Virus record (IMG/VR): IMGVR_UViG_3300047553_000365
Location: 62,001 to 126,000 of that record
Strand: one strand, 5' to 3'
DNA length: 64,000 nucleotides
DNA from: a virus
The notes under the pieces are model-generated. The model saw only the letters and a program-made list of their open reading frames with translations. It made no database searches and was not told where the DNA came from. The first letter of the stretch is position 1, and each line of letters starts with the position of its first letter. Below, in pieces: positions 56,356 to 64,000 of this stretch. A program made the position numbers and the translations under genes.

Positions 56356-58163
56356 TATTCTTCAACGATTTCTATTCTATTAACTATACCATTTGGACGA
56401 TATATGTAGGGGAATTTAAAGAACTCTAATGTCTTAGTCTGTGTTACAAGTGTTTCGTCCACTCCTTCAAACATTGGATTCCACATAATGAATGATAATC
56501 CGTTGATAACACTACCATCAGTATTTTCAGTTCTCAAACTAGTTATACCATCTATGCTTAAAATGTCTGTGGTGATTTTTGAAATATCAATTGTCTGTCC
56601 TAACTTAACATTAAGAGGGCTGAAGTAGGTCTTGATCTTATCGATGACTTGTTTCTTCAACTGTTCCTTGTTTTTCTTGTTGTTTTTGTCTCTGACGATT
56701 ACTAATTTGCTGTTCTTATAAACATCCTTAGTTTTGTCAGTATCACTATATCCAATATCGAGTGCCATATAGATAGGATCTCTTGGAACAACTTCATTGC
56801 TAATCATTTTCTTATCCTTAGTGATATCTTTGATTAGTGTCTTATAGCTGTTGCTAACGAAGTCTGGATAATCCTCATCAACAGTTATATTGAATGTTGG
56901 GACACAAAATACATTGACATTATTAAAGTCGCAAGAGTCCGCATAGTTGACTTGGTTTAAAATCACTCTATTAACCTTATTTGGATCTACGCAAATATCA
57001 TAGAAGTATTGAATGTAGCTAGAAATAAACACATCGTTGGATACCACACGAACATCATTCAATGCATTGGGGATACTCTTCTTAAAGAATCTCTCATAGT
57101 CTTCCTCAGTAACCAAACGAAGTTGTGATGATAGAAATACTGGTGTATTACTTCTGATGCTTTCAATACTCTCCGCATCTTGAATAAGAGTGGAGTTTGT
57201 GGGATTGGAAAATGATAGGAATGTGCTGTATGCCTGATCGATAATGGTTCCTGCTCCCACATCACGAACATCGTTATAAATCTGACTAAATGTTGAGTTG
57301 TTGTATAGGAAAAGTTTATTACCATCCACGGCTCCCTTACTAATCAATCCTCTATCACCATCACTCAAAATATAAAATACGGAAACTTCATCAGCAGTGT
57401 TTAATTTCTTACCAAACACGCCATTACCGAATTTGATTTCATAATGACCATTTTCATTGAGTCTAAGATCATATACTCTATCGGTTCCCTTGGTTAAAAA
57501 TAGAGTATCCACTTCTTCATACTCTTTCCAAGTTCCTGAATCGGCTTCTTTAACATATACGCTGATAGAACCGTGAGAGATGAATTTCTTGTTATTTGAA
57601 TCGACCAAATTATCTACAACCACAGGAAATGTTTCATATTCATCTCCAAGGGCGGTATATGTTGGATATTGACCAACGGTTCCTTGGAACAACACAACCT
57701 GATCGTTTAGAGTTTGAATAGCTTCCACACCACTTCCAACTTTCTCAAATGAGAAGTCTTTCATGAAGGTGTATTGAACGTTATCTACTAAAAAGTAACT
57801 ATACTTTCTGATAACATAGCTACCTGTGGCCAATCCATCCGATGCTTCACATGAGATGGGACATAAGGATGTTTGTCTACCTGTAGGTTTGTAACCCAGA
57901 AGTTTTACAATCTTGTTCATGTTCTCATAGATGGTTGCCTGAGAGAACATTGTTTCCGAAGATGTTTGGTTTAAATAAAAGAGAAGAACGTGGGTGTAAT
58001 ATGCCAAAATACTAATAATTGATGACATGTTACTACCTTCATAATTCTGGTCAGTAAATTTACCAGTTTTATTAAGTTGGTCAATCATGTAGGCTTTCAA
58101 TGAAAGCGCATCGAAATTGACATAAGCATTATTCGGTAGGTTATACTCTAAATTATCGTTCAC
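56355..58163 (-). CDS. Baseplate wedge protein (gp6/baseplate J-like)
   Basis: The 602-residue protein (T4 gp6 has 660) has a helical N-terminal region (DALSLKAYMIDQLNKTGKFT, then STSSIISILAYYTHVLLFYL-like ring-building helix), AQATIYENMNKIVKLLGYKP and the baseplate J core: VYDLRLNENGHYEIKFGNGV followed by LVTEEDYERFFKKSIP. It forms the inner ring that joins wedges. It starts with GTG exactly 5 nt after a late box and follows the gp25-like gene, as in T4 and related contractile systems. Confidence 0.87.
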   Translation of the reverse strand: MNDNLEYNLPNNAYVNFDALSLKAYMIDQLNKTGKFTDQNYEGSNMSSIISILAYYTHVLLFYLNQTSSETMFSQATIYENMNKIVKLLGYKPTGRQTSLCPISCEASDGLATGSYVIRKYSYFLVDNVQYTFMKDFSFEKVGSGVEAIQTLNDQVVLFQGTVGQYPTYTALGDEYETFPVVVDNLVDSNNKKFISHGSISVYVKEADSGTWKEYEEVDTLFLTKGTDRVYDLRLNENGHYEIKFGNGVFGKKLNTADEVSVFYILSDGDRGLISKGAVDGNKLFLYNNSTFSQIYNDVRDVGAGTIIDQAYSTFLSFSNPTNSTLIQDAESIESIRSNTPVFLSSQLRLVTEEDYERFFKKSIPNALNDVRVVSNDVFISSYIQYFYDICVDPNKVNRVILNQVNYADSCDFNNVNVFCVPTFNITVDEDYPDFVSNSYKTLIKDITKDKKMISNEVVPRDPIYMALDIGYSDTDKTKDVYKNSKLVIVRDKNNKKNKEQLKKQVIDKIKTYFSPLNVKLGQTIDISKITTDILSIDGITSLRTENTDGSVINGLSFIMWNPMFEGVDETLVTQTKTLEFFKFPYIYRPNGIVNRIEIVEE

Positions 58164-58168
58164 AAATA

Positions 58169-58174
58169 TATTTA
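58169..58174 (-). promoter_or_regulatory. Late promoter (gp6-like gene)
   Basis: CCTAAATA, 5 nt, GTG at 58163. Confidence 0.7.
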
Positions 58175-58177
58175 GGA

Positions 58178-58663
58178 TTATGGGAGCGAATAACCAGCAG
58201 AATTCAACTCAGATTTTATAGATAATCCATATACCCCCAAGGATGGGACGTTTATCTTCATCTGAATATAGATGGTATTGTTGTCTTCATCGCCATCCAC
58301 CAGAACCTCCTCTACCTCAACCCTAGGTTCGTGTCTGGGAAGTTTTGACTTAATATTATCAGTAATAATATCGATAATGAAGTCATTAATGGGTTCAAAG
58401 AGGTATTGTCTTAAATCGATTCCATAGGTAGGATTTAGCACCTTATCCCCCGGTTGGGTAGTAAATGCGGATATAATGCTGTTTTTAACGGCCTCAATAT
58501 CGTAAATTGCCACCAAATCCTTTAAAGGTTTGCTTTTATTAAGATCTCTATTTATGTAAACATTCTGGTTAATATCCAGTTGAATATCCTTATACAGATA
58601 GTCCTTCTTCAGAGTTTGCTCCGTCAAGGCTACAGGTTTTAGGGATTTTATCTTAATACTCAC
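58178..58663 (-). CDS. Baseplate wedge protein (gp25-like)
   Basis: The 161-residue protein has the gp25/lysozyme-like wedge pattern: YDIEAVKNSIISAFTTQPGD then LNPTYGIDLRQYLFEPIND and RHEPRVEVEEVLVDGDEDNN. T4 gp25 is 132 residues; the extra part is N-terminal. gp25 starts sheath assembly at the baseplate. It uses GTG 5 nt after a late box and lies 14 nt before the gp6-like gene. Confidence 0.88.
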   Translation of the reverse strand: MSIKIKSLKPVALTEQTLKKDYLYKDIQLDINQNVYINRDLNKSKPLKDLVAIYDIEAVKNSIISAFTTQPGDKVLNPTYGIDLRQYLFEPINDFIIDIITDNIKSKLPRHEPRVEVEEVLVDGDEDNNTIYIQMKINVPSLGVYGLSIKSELNSAGYSLP

Positions 58664-58668
58664 AAAAT

Positions 58669-58674
58669 TATTTA
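58669..58674 (-). promoter_or_regulatory. Late promoter (gp25-like gene)
   Basis: GATAAATA, 5 nt, GTG at 58663. Confidence 0.7.
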
Positions 58675-58726
58675 TCTATATGACCCCCATAAACCGAAAA
58701 ATACCAAATAATCCGGGTTGTTTTAT

Positions 58727-58732
58727 TAAATA
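58727..58732 (+). promoter_or_regulatory. Late promoter (188-residue protein)
   Basis: TTAAATA, 5 nt, ATG at 58738. Confidence 0.7.
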
Positions 58733-58737
58733 TAGAC

Positions 58738-59304
58738 ATGGGAAAAAAATTTGATGCAATTTACGAGGCTGTAATCTCCAGATATAATGTAGGAGGTTAT
58801 CTTCCGGGTGATATTATTAAGTTCAGACCTGACTATAAATCTTCTGAAACTTATAAAGCTATGCCTTCCTTGATGAAACAGGAATTGGATGAACTGGCAA
58901 ACAGTGGTCTAAACATTAAAGTGGTTCAAATCGGAACCAGAGTAGACAACCACTCCATTTCGGTAAATCCTAAGCTTGCTAACGATGTTGTTATTACAAT
59001 CGCAGGGGATCACGGTGGTAGACACTTTGGAACGATTGCAGTTGCTCCTGACATGATCGATCTTGAAGATCCTAACAATCCCACTCCAAAGGTTCCTGAC
59101 CAATTTAAGTGGGATGACAGCAAGTATACTAAATTTGAAGCTGAAGAGTATAAGCCAGATGAAAAGAACATCACCCGTGTTACTGACAAGGGAAATGGTA
59201 AAAATACTCCAACTCAATTAAAATTAGCAGGGGAATCCGTAAGAATTACCCGTGATAATGAAAAGATGGCAGAGTTATACGAAAAAACTCTAAATCAAGC
59301 ATAA
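58738..59304 (+). CDS. Late protein of unknown function
   Basis: The 188-residue protein has a probable beta-barrel-like central part (GGYLPGDIIKFRPDYKSSET, IKVVQIGTRVDNHSISVNPK, VVITIAGDHGGRHFGTIAVA) and a charged, disordered C-terminus. No family was recognised. It is alone on the plus strand between the wedge genes and the clamp-loader gene, whose end it overlaps by 10 nt. A late promoter suggests a virion or maturation role. Confidence 0.75.
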   Translation: MGKKFDAIYEAVISRYNVGGYLPGDIIKFRPDYKSSETYKAMPSLMKQELDELANSGLNIKVVQIGTRVDNHSISVNPKLANDVVITIAGDHGGRHFGTIAVAPDMIDLEDPNNPTPKVPDQFKWDDSKYTKFEAEEYKPDEKNITRVTDKGNGKNTPTQLKLAGESVRITRDNEKMAELYEKTLNQA

Positions 59305-60218
59305 TCTTCTAGAGAAAGAATACAGGCAAAGAAATTAATCTCTTTATCTGCAACTCTAGTAGTTTTATCTAAATAATCGGCTATGGTGATTACCATAGCC
59401 TTTTTATTGGCATCCTCAATCCTTTGAACATACACATAGTTTAAAAGATTGGTCAAAAGCTGATCCCAATCAGAGTTAAATAGGGCATCATTCTCAATAA
59501 GATACTTTCTAGTATCTAATCCTTTTTTACTCTTTAAGTTTTTCCAAATCAGGTTAAGAAGTTCGTCAGTAGATTCCTTCTTGACCAGTTTAAACACTCC
59601 CCCCACACAGTTCTTGGACAATTCCCCGATACACTTACGAAGATCGGGAAAATTCTGTTTAACAAGGTCAACAACCTGTTGTGCTTGTTCCTTATTGATC
59701 TTGATGCCTTCCTTGTCTAATATATGTAAGCATCTACCAACGGCACTTCTTAAATCAGGTCTAAGATCCAAACTTTGACACCTAGACTGAAGGGCAGTAC
59801 TAATCTTGTGCCTATGATTGCCAGTTAGAATGAATCTTGCGGTATTGGCATAAGATTCCATCAGATTTCTAAGGCATTTTTGTCCATCAATGGTCAACCC
59901 GTCTGCCTCATCCAAAATCACCACTTTTAGATTACCATCCAAACTCTTAGTTTGAACAAATCCTGTAACTTTGTTGCGAATGGTATCAATACCATTTTCA
60001 TCAGATGCGTTGATATACAAAAAGTCACATTTCAGTAAATCTTCCACCAAAATTCTAGAAAGAGTGGTTTTTCCAACTCCTGCGTGACCTATCAAAAGCA
60101 AATGGGGAATATCATCTCCCCATCCAACTATTAACCCCTTAATATCGTCAGAAATGCAAAGATCCTCAAGGGTTTTTGGGCGATATTTTTCAATCCAGAG
60201 ATTTTTATACTGTGTCAT
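59295..60218 (-). CDS. Clamp-loader ATPase large subunit (gp44-like)
   Basis: The 307-residue AAA+ protein (T4 gp44 has 319) starts with WIEKYRPKTLEDL, has Walker A GHAGVGKTT at 44-52, Walker B VVILDEADG at 99-107, sensor 1 ILTGNHRHKI and the SRC motif QSRCQSL at 144-150. It loads the sliding clamp on DNA for replication and, in T4, late transcription. In T4 the clamp also activates late promoters, which would fit the TAAATA boxes here. It overlaps the RmlA-like gene by 4 nt. Confidence 0.93.
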   Translation of the reverse strand: MTQYKNLWIEKYRPKTLEDLCISDDIKGLIVGWGDDIPHLLLIGHAGVGKTTLSRILVEDLLKCDFLYINASDENGIDTIRNKVTGFVQTKSLDGNLKVVILDEADGLTIDGQKCLRNLMESYANTARFILTGNHRHKISTALQSRCQSLDLRPDLRSAVGRCLHILDKEGIKINKEQAQQVVDLVKQNFPDLRKCIGELSKNCVGGVFKLVKKESTDELLNLIWKNLKSKKGLDTRKYLIENDALFNSDWDQLLTNLLNYVYVQRIEDANKKAMVITIADYLDKTTRVADKEINFFACILSLEDYA

Positions 60219-60949
60219 CCTTCAAGGAATATATCACAGTTTGCGCGTTTGTCAAGGGCGCGAATAAACTCTGCACACTCTAGCAAATCGTCATGATTAC
60301 CACAGTCAAACCAGACTCCTCCAAACTCCACAGCATCCACATAATCTGTTTCATCTAGTTCTCTAATTAAATCAACGATTTCCAGTTCTTTTCTGCTAGA
60401 TGGTTTGAGTTTCTTTGCAATCTCAACCACCTTATTGTTAAAGGTATACAGCCCTACAATTGCTTGATCGCTGATGAAATCTTTAGGCTTTTCAACGATC
60501 TGATCTATTCTACCCCACTCGTTGAAAGTCACCACACCGTATGCAGATGGATTTTTAACCTTATATGTCACGATGGTATTAGGCATACAAAACTTATATA
60601 TTTCATCATCCAGTAAGAACACATTATCCCCCAGAATTAGAGTAACATCATCATCACCTATAAACTCTTCTCCTAAAATAAATGCTTCGGGAAGACCATT
60701 TGGATTCTCTTGAACTATAAATTGAATGTTGACCCCAAAATTCTTACCCTCAAAATAATGTTTAAATAGATTTAATTGTTCATTCGATGCCACAATTATT
60801 AATATATCCTTAATACCCATCTTTATTAAGGTTTTTAATGGATAATAAATCATGGGTTGTTTATAAACAGGTAATAACTGTTTACTGATACCGTAAGTCA
60901 ATGGATATAAACGACTTCCCTTTCCTCCTGCTAAAATAATGCCTTTCAT
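60215..60949 (-). CDS. rmlA: Glucose-1-phosphate thymidylyltransferase-like protein (RmlA)
   Basis: The 244-residue protein has the RmlA start: MKGIILAGGKGSRLYPLT and then ISKQLLPVYKQPMIYYPLKT. LGDNVF at the metal-binding site and GGVWFDCGNHDDLLECAEFI near the end follow. It joins a sugar 1-phosphate to a nucleotide, most likely dTTP, to give dTDP-glucose. It is shorter than the usual 290 residues, missing the C-terminal helical extension of tetrameric enzymes. It lies between the clamp-loader and RmlD-like genes, overlapping both by 4 nt. Confidence 0.9.
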   Translation of the reverse strand: MKGIILAGGKGSRLYPLTYGISKQLLPVYKQPMIYYPLKTLIKMGIKDILIIVASNEQLNLFKHYFEGKNFGVNIQFIVQENPNGLPEAFILGEEFIGDDDVTLILGDNVFLLDDEIYKFCMPNTIVTYKVKNPSAYGVVTFNEWGRIDQIVEKPKDFISDQAIVGLYTFNNKVVEIAKKLKPSSRKELEIVDLIRELDETDYVDAVEFGGVWFDCGNHDDLLECAEFIRALDKRANCDIFLEG

Positions 60950-61818
60950 AATGAATTATTGTAATCACACACCATCTTCAGAATTTCTTCTTCGGTATGT
61001 AAACAATATATAGCATTGGCCTTTGAATTATCAAGTACACAATTGCTTCGGGGAGCAGCTATTTTCAACTCTTCAATGTTTACCCAATTTGGGTCTAGTT
61101 TTGGCCAGTTTCCCTTATTATTCTCATTAAGAATTTCAATCACTCTTTTTGTGGTAAGAGGTTCGCCATTTACCACATTATAGATGATCTGTCCTGTGGC
61201 ATATAGTTTGGTTTGAAGTAATTTACCAATGAATTCACACAGATCAGGAACATAGGTCTTAGAATTTAGAAAGTCCACTAGATTTGGATATTTCATAATC
61301 TTTGTCAGATAATTTCTACCACTATTAAGATCATTACATATAGGCATTCTTAATCTTATCACTTCCACTCTCATGTGTTTAGATCCTAGTTCATAAGCAT
61401 GTTTACTTTTACTGTAAAATGAACTATAATCAAACAATCCAAAGTTTGGATCGTCTTTTTCCGTAAACTTCTTATCGTAACCAGTAAAAATACACCCTGA
61501 AGAGATGTGAATGTAACGAACACCAATACTGTTACACATGGAAGTAATTCTTAGGGGAGAATTTACATTTAACTCCCAACATTCAGCCTTTCTAGATTCA
61601 GCTTCATCCACATTAGGTCTTCCTGTGAAGCCTGAACAGTTAATAACAGTTTCTATCTGGTTCTTACAAAGATAATACCTCAACGCATGAACATCGTGAT
61701 AATTAAGATCGGAACTACCCACAATCTCCACATCACAGGATTGTTTTAAAAAGTTATATAAATGATTTCCTATATAACCTTTACCCAGAATTAGTATCTT
61801 ACTTGGACAGTTCTTCAT
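60946..61818 (-). CDS. RmlD-like dTDP-sugar reductase or epimerase
   Basis: The 290-residue short-chain-type protein has an N-terminal NAD(P) motif ILILGKGYIGNHL (residues 8-20), VINCSGFTGRPNVDEAE near 57-73, HISSGCIFTG near 105 and the catalytic YSKSK near 133. It resembles RmlD, which reduces dTDP-4-keto-rhamnose, but could reduce or epimerise a related dTDP-sugar. With RmlA next to it and RmlB at 32.3 kb, three steps of a dTDP-deoxysugar route are covered. The ATG overlaps the upstream small gene by 20 nt. Confidence 0.87.
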   Translation of the reverse strand: MKNCPSKILILGKGYIGNHLYNFLKQSCDVEIVGSSDLNYHDVHALRYYLCKNQIETVINCSGFTGRPNVDEAESRKAECWELNVNSPLRITSMCNSIGVRYIHISSGCIFTGYDKKFTEKDDPNFGLFDYSSFYSKSKHAYELGSKHMRVEVIRLRMPICNDLNSGRNYLTKIMKYPNLVDFLNSKTYVPDLCEFIGKLLQTKLYATGQIIYNVVNGEPLTTKRVIEILNENNKGNWPKLDPNWVNIEELKIAAPRSNCVLDNSKANAIYCLHTEEEILKMVCDYNNSL

Positions 61819-62014
61819 TTAAATAGTCCTTAATATCATTAATAGACATTGTATTATTATATTCGATAAACTCTAAAAGAGCCTCACAAAATTGGGAACC
61901 CATATAAGATAGCTCCTCATCCTCCGTAGAATCTAGGTAATCCCTAATACTATAGGCACAATCCATAAGAGCTTCTTCCTTTTCCACTAGCTTTTTTAAT
62001 ATTTTTGCGTTCAT
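61799..62014 (-). CDS. Small acidic helical protein
   Basis: The 71-residue acidic protein is predicted to be helical, with no recognised motif. It is preceded by a late-type box with 7-nt spacing and overlaps the RmlD-like gene by 20 nt. Confidence 0.62.
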   Translation of the reverse strand: MNAKILKKLVEKEEALMDCAYSIRDYLDSTEDEELSYMGSQFCEALLEFIEYNNTMSINDIKDYLNEELSK

Positions 62015-62021
62015 TTTCTTT

Positions 62022-62027
62022 TATTTA
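62022..62027 (-). promoter_or_regulatory. Late promoter (nucleotide-sugar unit)
   Basis: GTAAATA, 7 nt, ATG at 62014. It would drive the small helical protein, RmlD-like, RmlA-like and clamp-loader genes. Confidence 0.58.
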
Positions 62028-62118
62028 CTCCAACTTTCCATTTTGCAACTTTTATTTAAGAGCCTTGACAATTTTTGATAAAATCAATCAAATACATTGA
62101 TGTGGAGTGCTACCTTTC

Positions 62119-62124
62119 TAAATA
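62119..62124 (+). promoter_or_regulatory. Late promoter (large edge gene)
   Basis: CTAAATA, 6 nt, ATG at 62131. Confidence 0.67.
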
Positions 62125-62130
62125 ATAGTA

Positions 62131-64000
62131 ATGGCATTCTCATTACAATTAGGCTTCCCAGAGGTTCCAAAATCTATCACCAATCCTAGCGTAGACAAAA
62201 AAGACGCATTGGATGTTGGAACCCCGTTTGCATTCCTAGATTTCATTAAGATCATTAATACCTCTTTCTCCCCTGATAGTTTACAGAATTATTACAACGC
62301 TTATTTAACAGATTGGAATAATTACAACAAAAGTAAGGGGGATTCTGAAAAAGACCTTATTGTAAGTAAGTATAAGGAATTCCTTAAGGATATTGTTCTA
62401 AAACACACCACCCTTGAAGAGAAGGAATTCCTTTCCAAGATTGATTTTGATGATCCTTTGGACTTGGAGATAGCCTTGGGATTCTATAGCAGAAAATTAA
62501 AGGAACTGTGTCTCTTTTATAACAATAAGAGAAACAATGCTAAGTTTCGTATAACTGCCAATAAGATGAAGGGAACCAACTATGGTTCGGAAATAACCAT
62601 AAAAGAGTTGGTCCTCTCATATATCGACAACATCGAAGAAAGCCAAATCTACATCGATTTGGATTCCGTCAAAGCCAATCTTGAAATTGAAATTGAAGAA
62701 CTTTACGATATTCACCCCCTATACTTTAATCAAGAACCAGATGAAACGGTTTACGATAATAAGGATCTGGATTATGGGTTAAACATCTTTTTAAAGGATA
62801 ATGCCACTCTCATCAATGAAGTATTTTCTGGATTTTCGGAAGATCTTAAAAGAATCAAAGAAGTTGACGAGCTTTTTGATAATAAGAGAAAACTTACAGA
62901 AAAATACATGGGAACCAGTTTCTATTACCTATCCACAGGTTCTACAGGAACTACCTTCCTCTCAGGTAAGTTGTTTGACAATCAAAACACCATTAAGAAT
63001 TTCATAAACAGAAATTATCCAACTACTGCATCAACCACAAGGGATAGTTTTGAAAATAGAATGGAGCGTGGGTTCTTCAGACCTATTAATACTTCATTTG
63101 TGATGATTGATGGGGTCAATAAAGAGTATGTAATCAATTCCAGAAATCTTGAACCAAACTCTCTTTACTTCTTTCCAGATCCAAAAATATTTGGCAACAA
63201 TCTACCAATATTCCAATTCGTAGTCGATGATTCCAAATTAAAAAGAAACACAAGTTCTGGAATAAGTAAGAACCATCCAAATAGTAGTAAGTTTGATACA
63301 AAATACTATGGTTACACATCTAGATTGGACCCAAATGTTAGGAAATATCTAAACTCTATCTTTAACTCTGGATATGTCGCAGATTTCAAAAAGGACATAT
63401 ATGGAAACTCTTACGGACTATTCAAAGATGGGTTTGATAGATACTTTGTCAATGTTGATGCAAACTCTCCTCCAACTTACAATCTAGTATTTAATGGGTA
63501 TGAGTTCTTCGATGAATTTTATAATGAGGGTTATAATTTCAACTACTTCACTGAAGATGATGTAACTTATTCTGAAACTATTAGAAGTGGTCTTTCCACA
63601 AACACAGGATTCTTCACCACAGCCGATGTTGATCTATTTCTATCATTCGGTAAGTTTGATCCATACTATCCCATCATTCCTGCAACAGAAGCACATCTGT
63701 TAAAGACCGAAAGATTTATAGATGCTGGATTTATACTTAAACCAAACCTATCAGCATATGCAGATCCCGTATCTTCTGATCTATCAGCATTTGAACTATC
63801 AACTGATGAGTTTTATTATACTACCCTTCTGGAAGGAGGAGTCAATGCTATCAGTCCTCTTCAAAGAGCATTACTTGATCCTCTCTACCCATCTCTAACT
63901 GCAAACTTCTTAACCTTCCCAAAAACAAGTGCCTTTGGAGTTATTGATTGTGGATCATTCTACGATAACCTTCAAAGTTTCGGAGTAACACAGAACAGTC
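62131..64000 (+). CDS. Large late protein, partial at the right edge
   Basis: An open frame of 623 residues starts MAFSLQLGFPEVPKS and runs off the window end. The first 230 residues are helical and charged; from about 285 the protein is beta-rich with many Tyr, Phe and Asn residues and has motifs such as PNLSAYADPVSSDLSAFELS. Similar LSA-rich stretches occur in the PKD-domain wedge protein (54247-56355), suggesting a related structural role. I do not recognise a family. A virion structural function is inferred from the late promoter and composition. Confidence 0.85.
   Translation, partial: MAFSLQLGFPEVPKSITNPSVDKKDALDVGTPFAFLDFIKIINTSFSPDSLQNYYNAYLTDWNNYNKSKGDSEKDLIVSKYKEFLKDIVLKHTTLEEKEFLSKIDFDDPLDLEIALGFYSRKLKELCLFYNNKRNNAKFRITANKMKGTNYGSEITIKELVLSYIDNIEESQIYIDLDSVKANLEIEIEELYDIHPLYFNQEPDETVYDNKDLDYGLNIFLKDNATLINEVFSGFSEDLKRIKEVDELFDNKRKLTEKYMGTSFYYLSTGSTGTTFLSGKLFDNQNTIKNFINRNYPTTASTTRDSFENRMERGFFRPINTSFVMIDGVNKEYVINSRNLEPNSLYFFPDPKIFGNNLPIFQFVVDDSKLKRNTSSGISKNHPNSSKFDTKYYGYTSRLDPNVRKYLNSIFNSGYVADFKKDIYGNSYGLFKDGFDRYFVNVDANSPPTYNLVFNGYEFFDEFYNEGYNFNYFTEDDVTYSETIRSGLSTNTGFFTTADVDLFLSFGKFDPYYPIIPATEAHLLKTERFIDAGFILKPNLSAYADPVSSDLSAFELSTDEFYYTTLLEGGVNAISPLQRALLDPLYPSLTANFLTFPKTSAFGVIDCGSFYDNLQSFGVTQNS

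Noticed and set aside
62062-62095. TTGACA and AT-rich sequence resembling a sigma-70 promoter
   Set aside because: No good -10 box lies 16-18 nt downstream, and a well-spaced late TAAATA box is just before the ATG at 62131.
1-64000. tRNA genes, CRISPR arrays, insertion sequences, attachment sites
   Set aside because: No cloverleaf with a recognisable T-loop, no regular repeat-spacer pattern and no transposase or inverted terminal repeats were seen by eye. A tRNAscan-type search would be decisive for tRNAs.

Overview
The window is part of a large, AT-rich genome of a T4-type (contractile-tailed) bacteriophage. The evidence is a linked set of T4 family homologues: rIIA/rIIB, tail sheath and tube, baseplate wedge proteins of the gp25, gp6 and gp53 types, a gp27-type hub protein with a separate tail lysozyme, a tape-measure-like protein, a gp14-like neck protein, large and small terminase subunits and a gp44-type clamp loader. 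There are no rRNA genes, recognisable tRNAs, insertion sequences or CRISPR arrays. The host cannot be named. Start codons almost never follow a Shine-Dalgarno sequence, which suggests a host that does not depend on one; that is inference.

Region 1 (about 1-33.3 kb) is all minus strand and holds short, tightly overlapping genes for metabolism, RNA/DNA repair and host take-over. It is divided into transcription units by a repeated promoter-like element: TAATTAAAACCG, 3 nt, a -10-like TAnnnT, and usually exactly 6 nt to the start codon. There are fourteen copies. Two themes stand out. The first is NAD+ metabolism: a PRPP-synthetase-like gene, a nicotinamide phosphoribosyltransferase-like gene, a nucleoside deoxyribosyltransferase-like gene, a macro domain and a SLOG-fold protein. 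The second is RNA repair: an RnlA-type RNA ligase, a second RNA ligase of the Deinococcus type, a polynucleotide-kinase-like P-loop protein next to a HAD phosphatase, a cyclic-phosphate-processing receiver-like domain and peptidyl-tRNA hydrolase 2. An ATP-dependent DNA ligase and a RadA-like ATPase are also here.

Region 2 (about 33.3-59.3 kb) is the virion region. Most genes are on the minus strand, with four plus-strand genes or blocks inserted so that gene ends converge and overlap. Nearly every late unit begins with TAAATA (the core of the T4 late promoter) placed 5-8 nt, most often exactly 5 nt, before ATG or GTG. Transcription order on the minus strand runs terminase, two repeat-containing proteins, tube-like protein, sheath, tube, another tube-like protein, two possible hub-assembly proteins, tape measure, gp48/54-like, gp53-like, gp27-like and lysozyme. 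The gp25-gp6-PKD protein wedge block lies at 54-59 kb.

Region 3 (59.3-64 kb) has a clamp-loader subunit followed by RmlA- and RmlD-like nucleotide-sugar genes; the matching RmlB-like dehydratase is 27 kb away at 32.3 kb. A large plus-strand gene runs off the right edge.

The most interesting signals are (i) two promoter classes whose fixed spacing predicts leaderless mRNAs across most transcription units, (ii) a candidate NAD+-rebuilding pathway next to an RNA-repair set, both plausible counters to host defences that destroy NAD+ or tRNA, and (iii) a protein of about 28 tandem 29-residue helical repeats whose repeat register continues across a gene boundary at an A-run.
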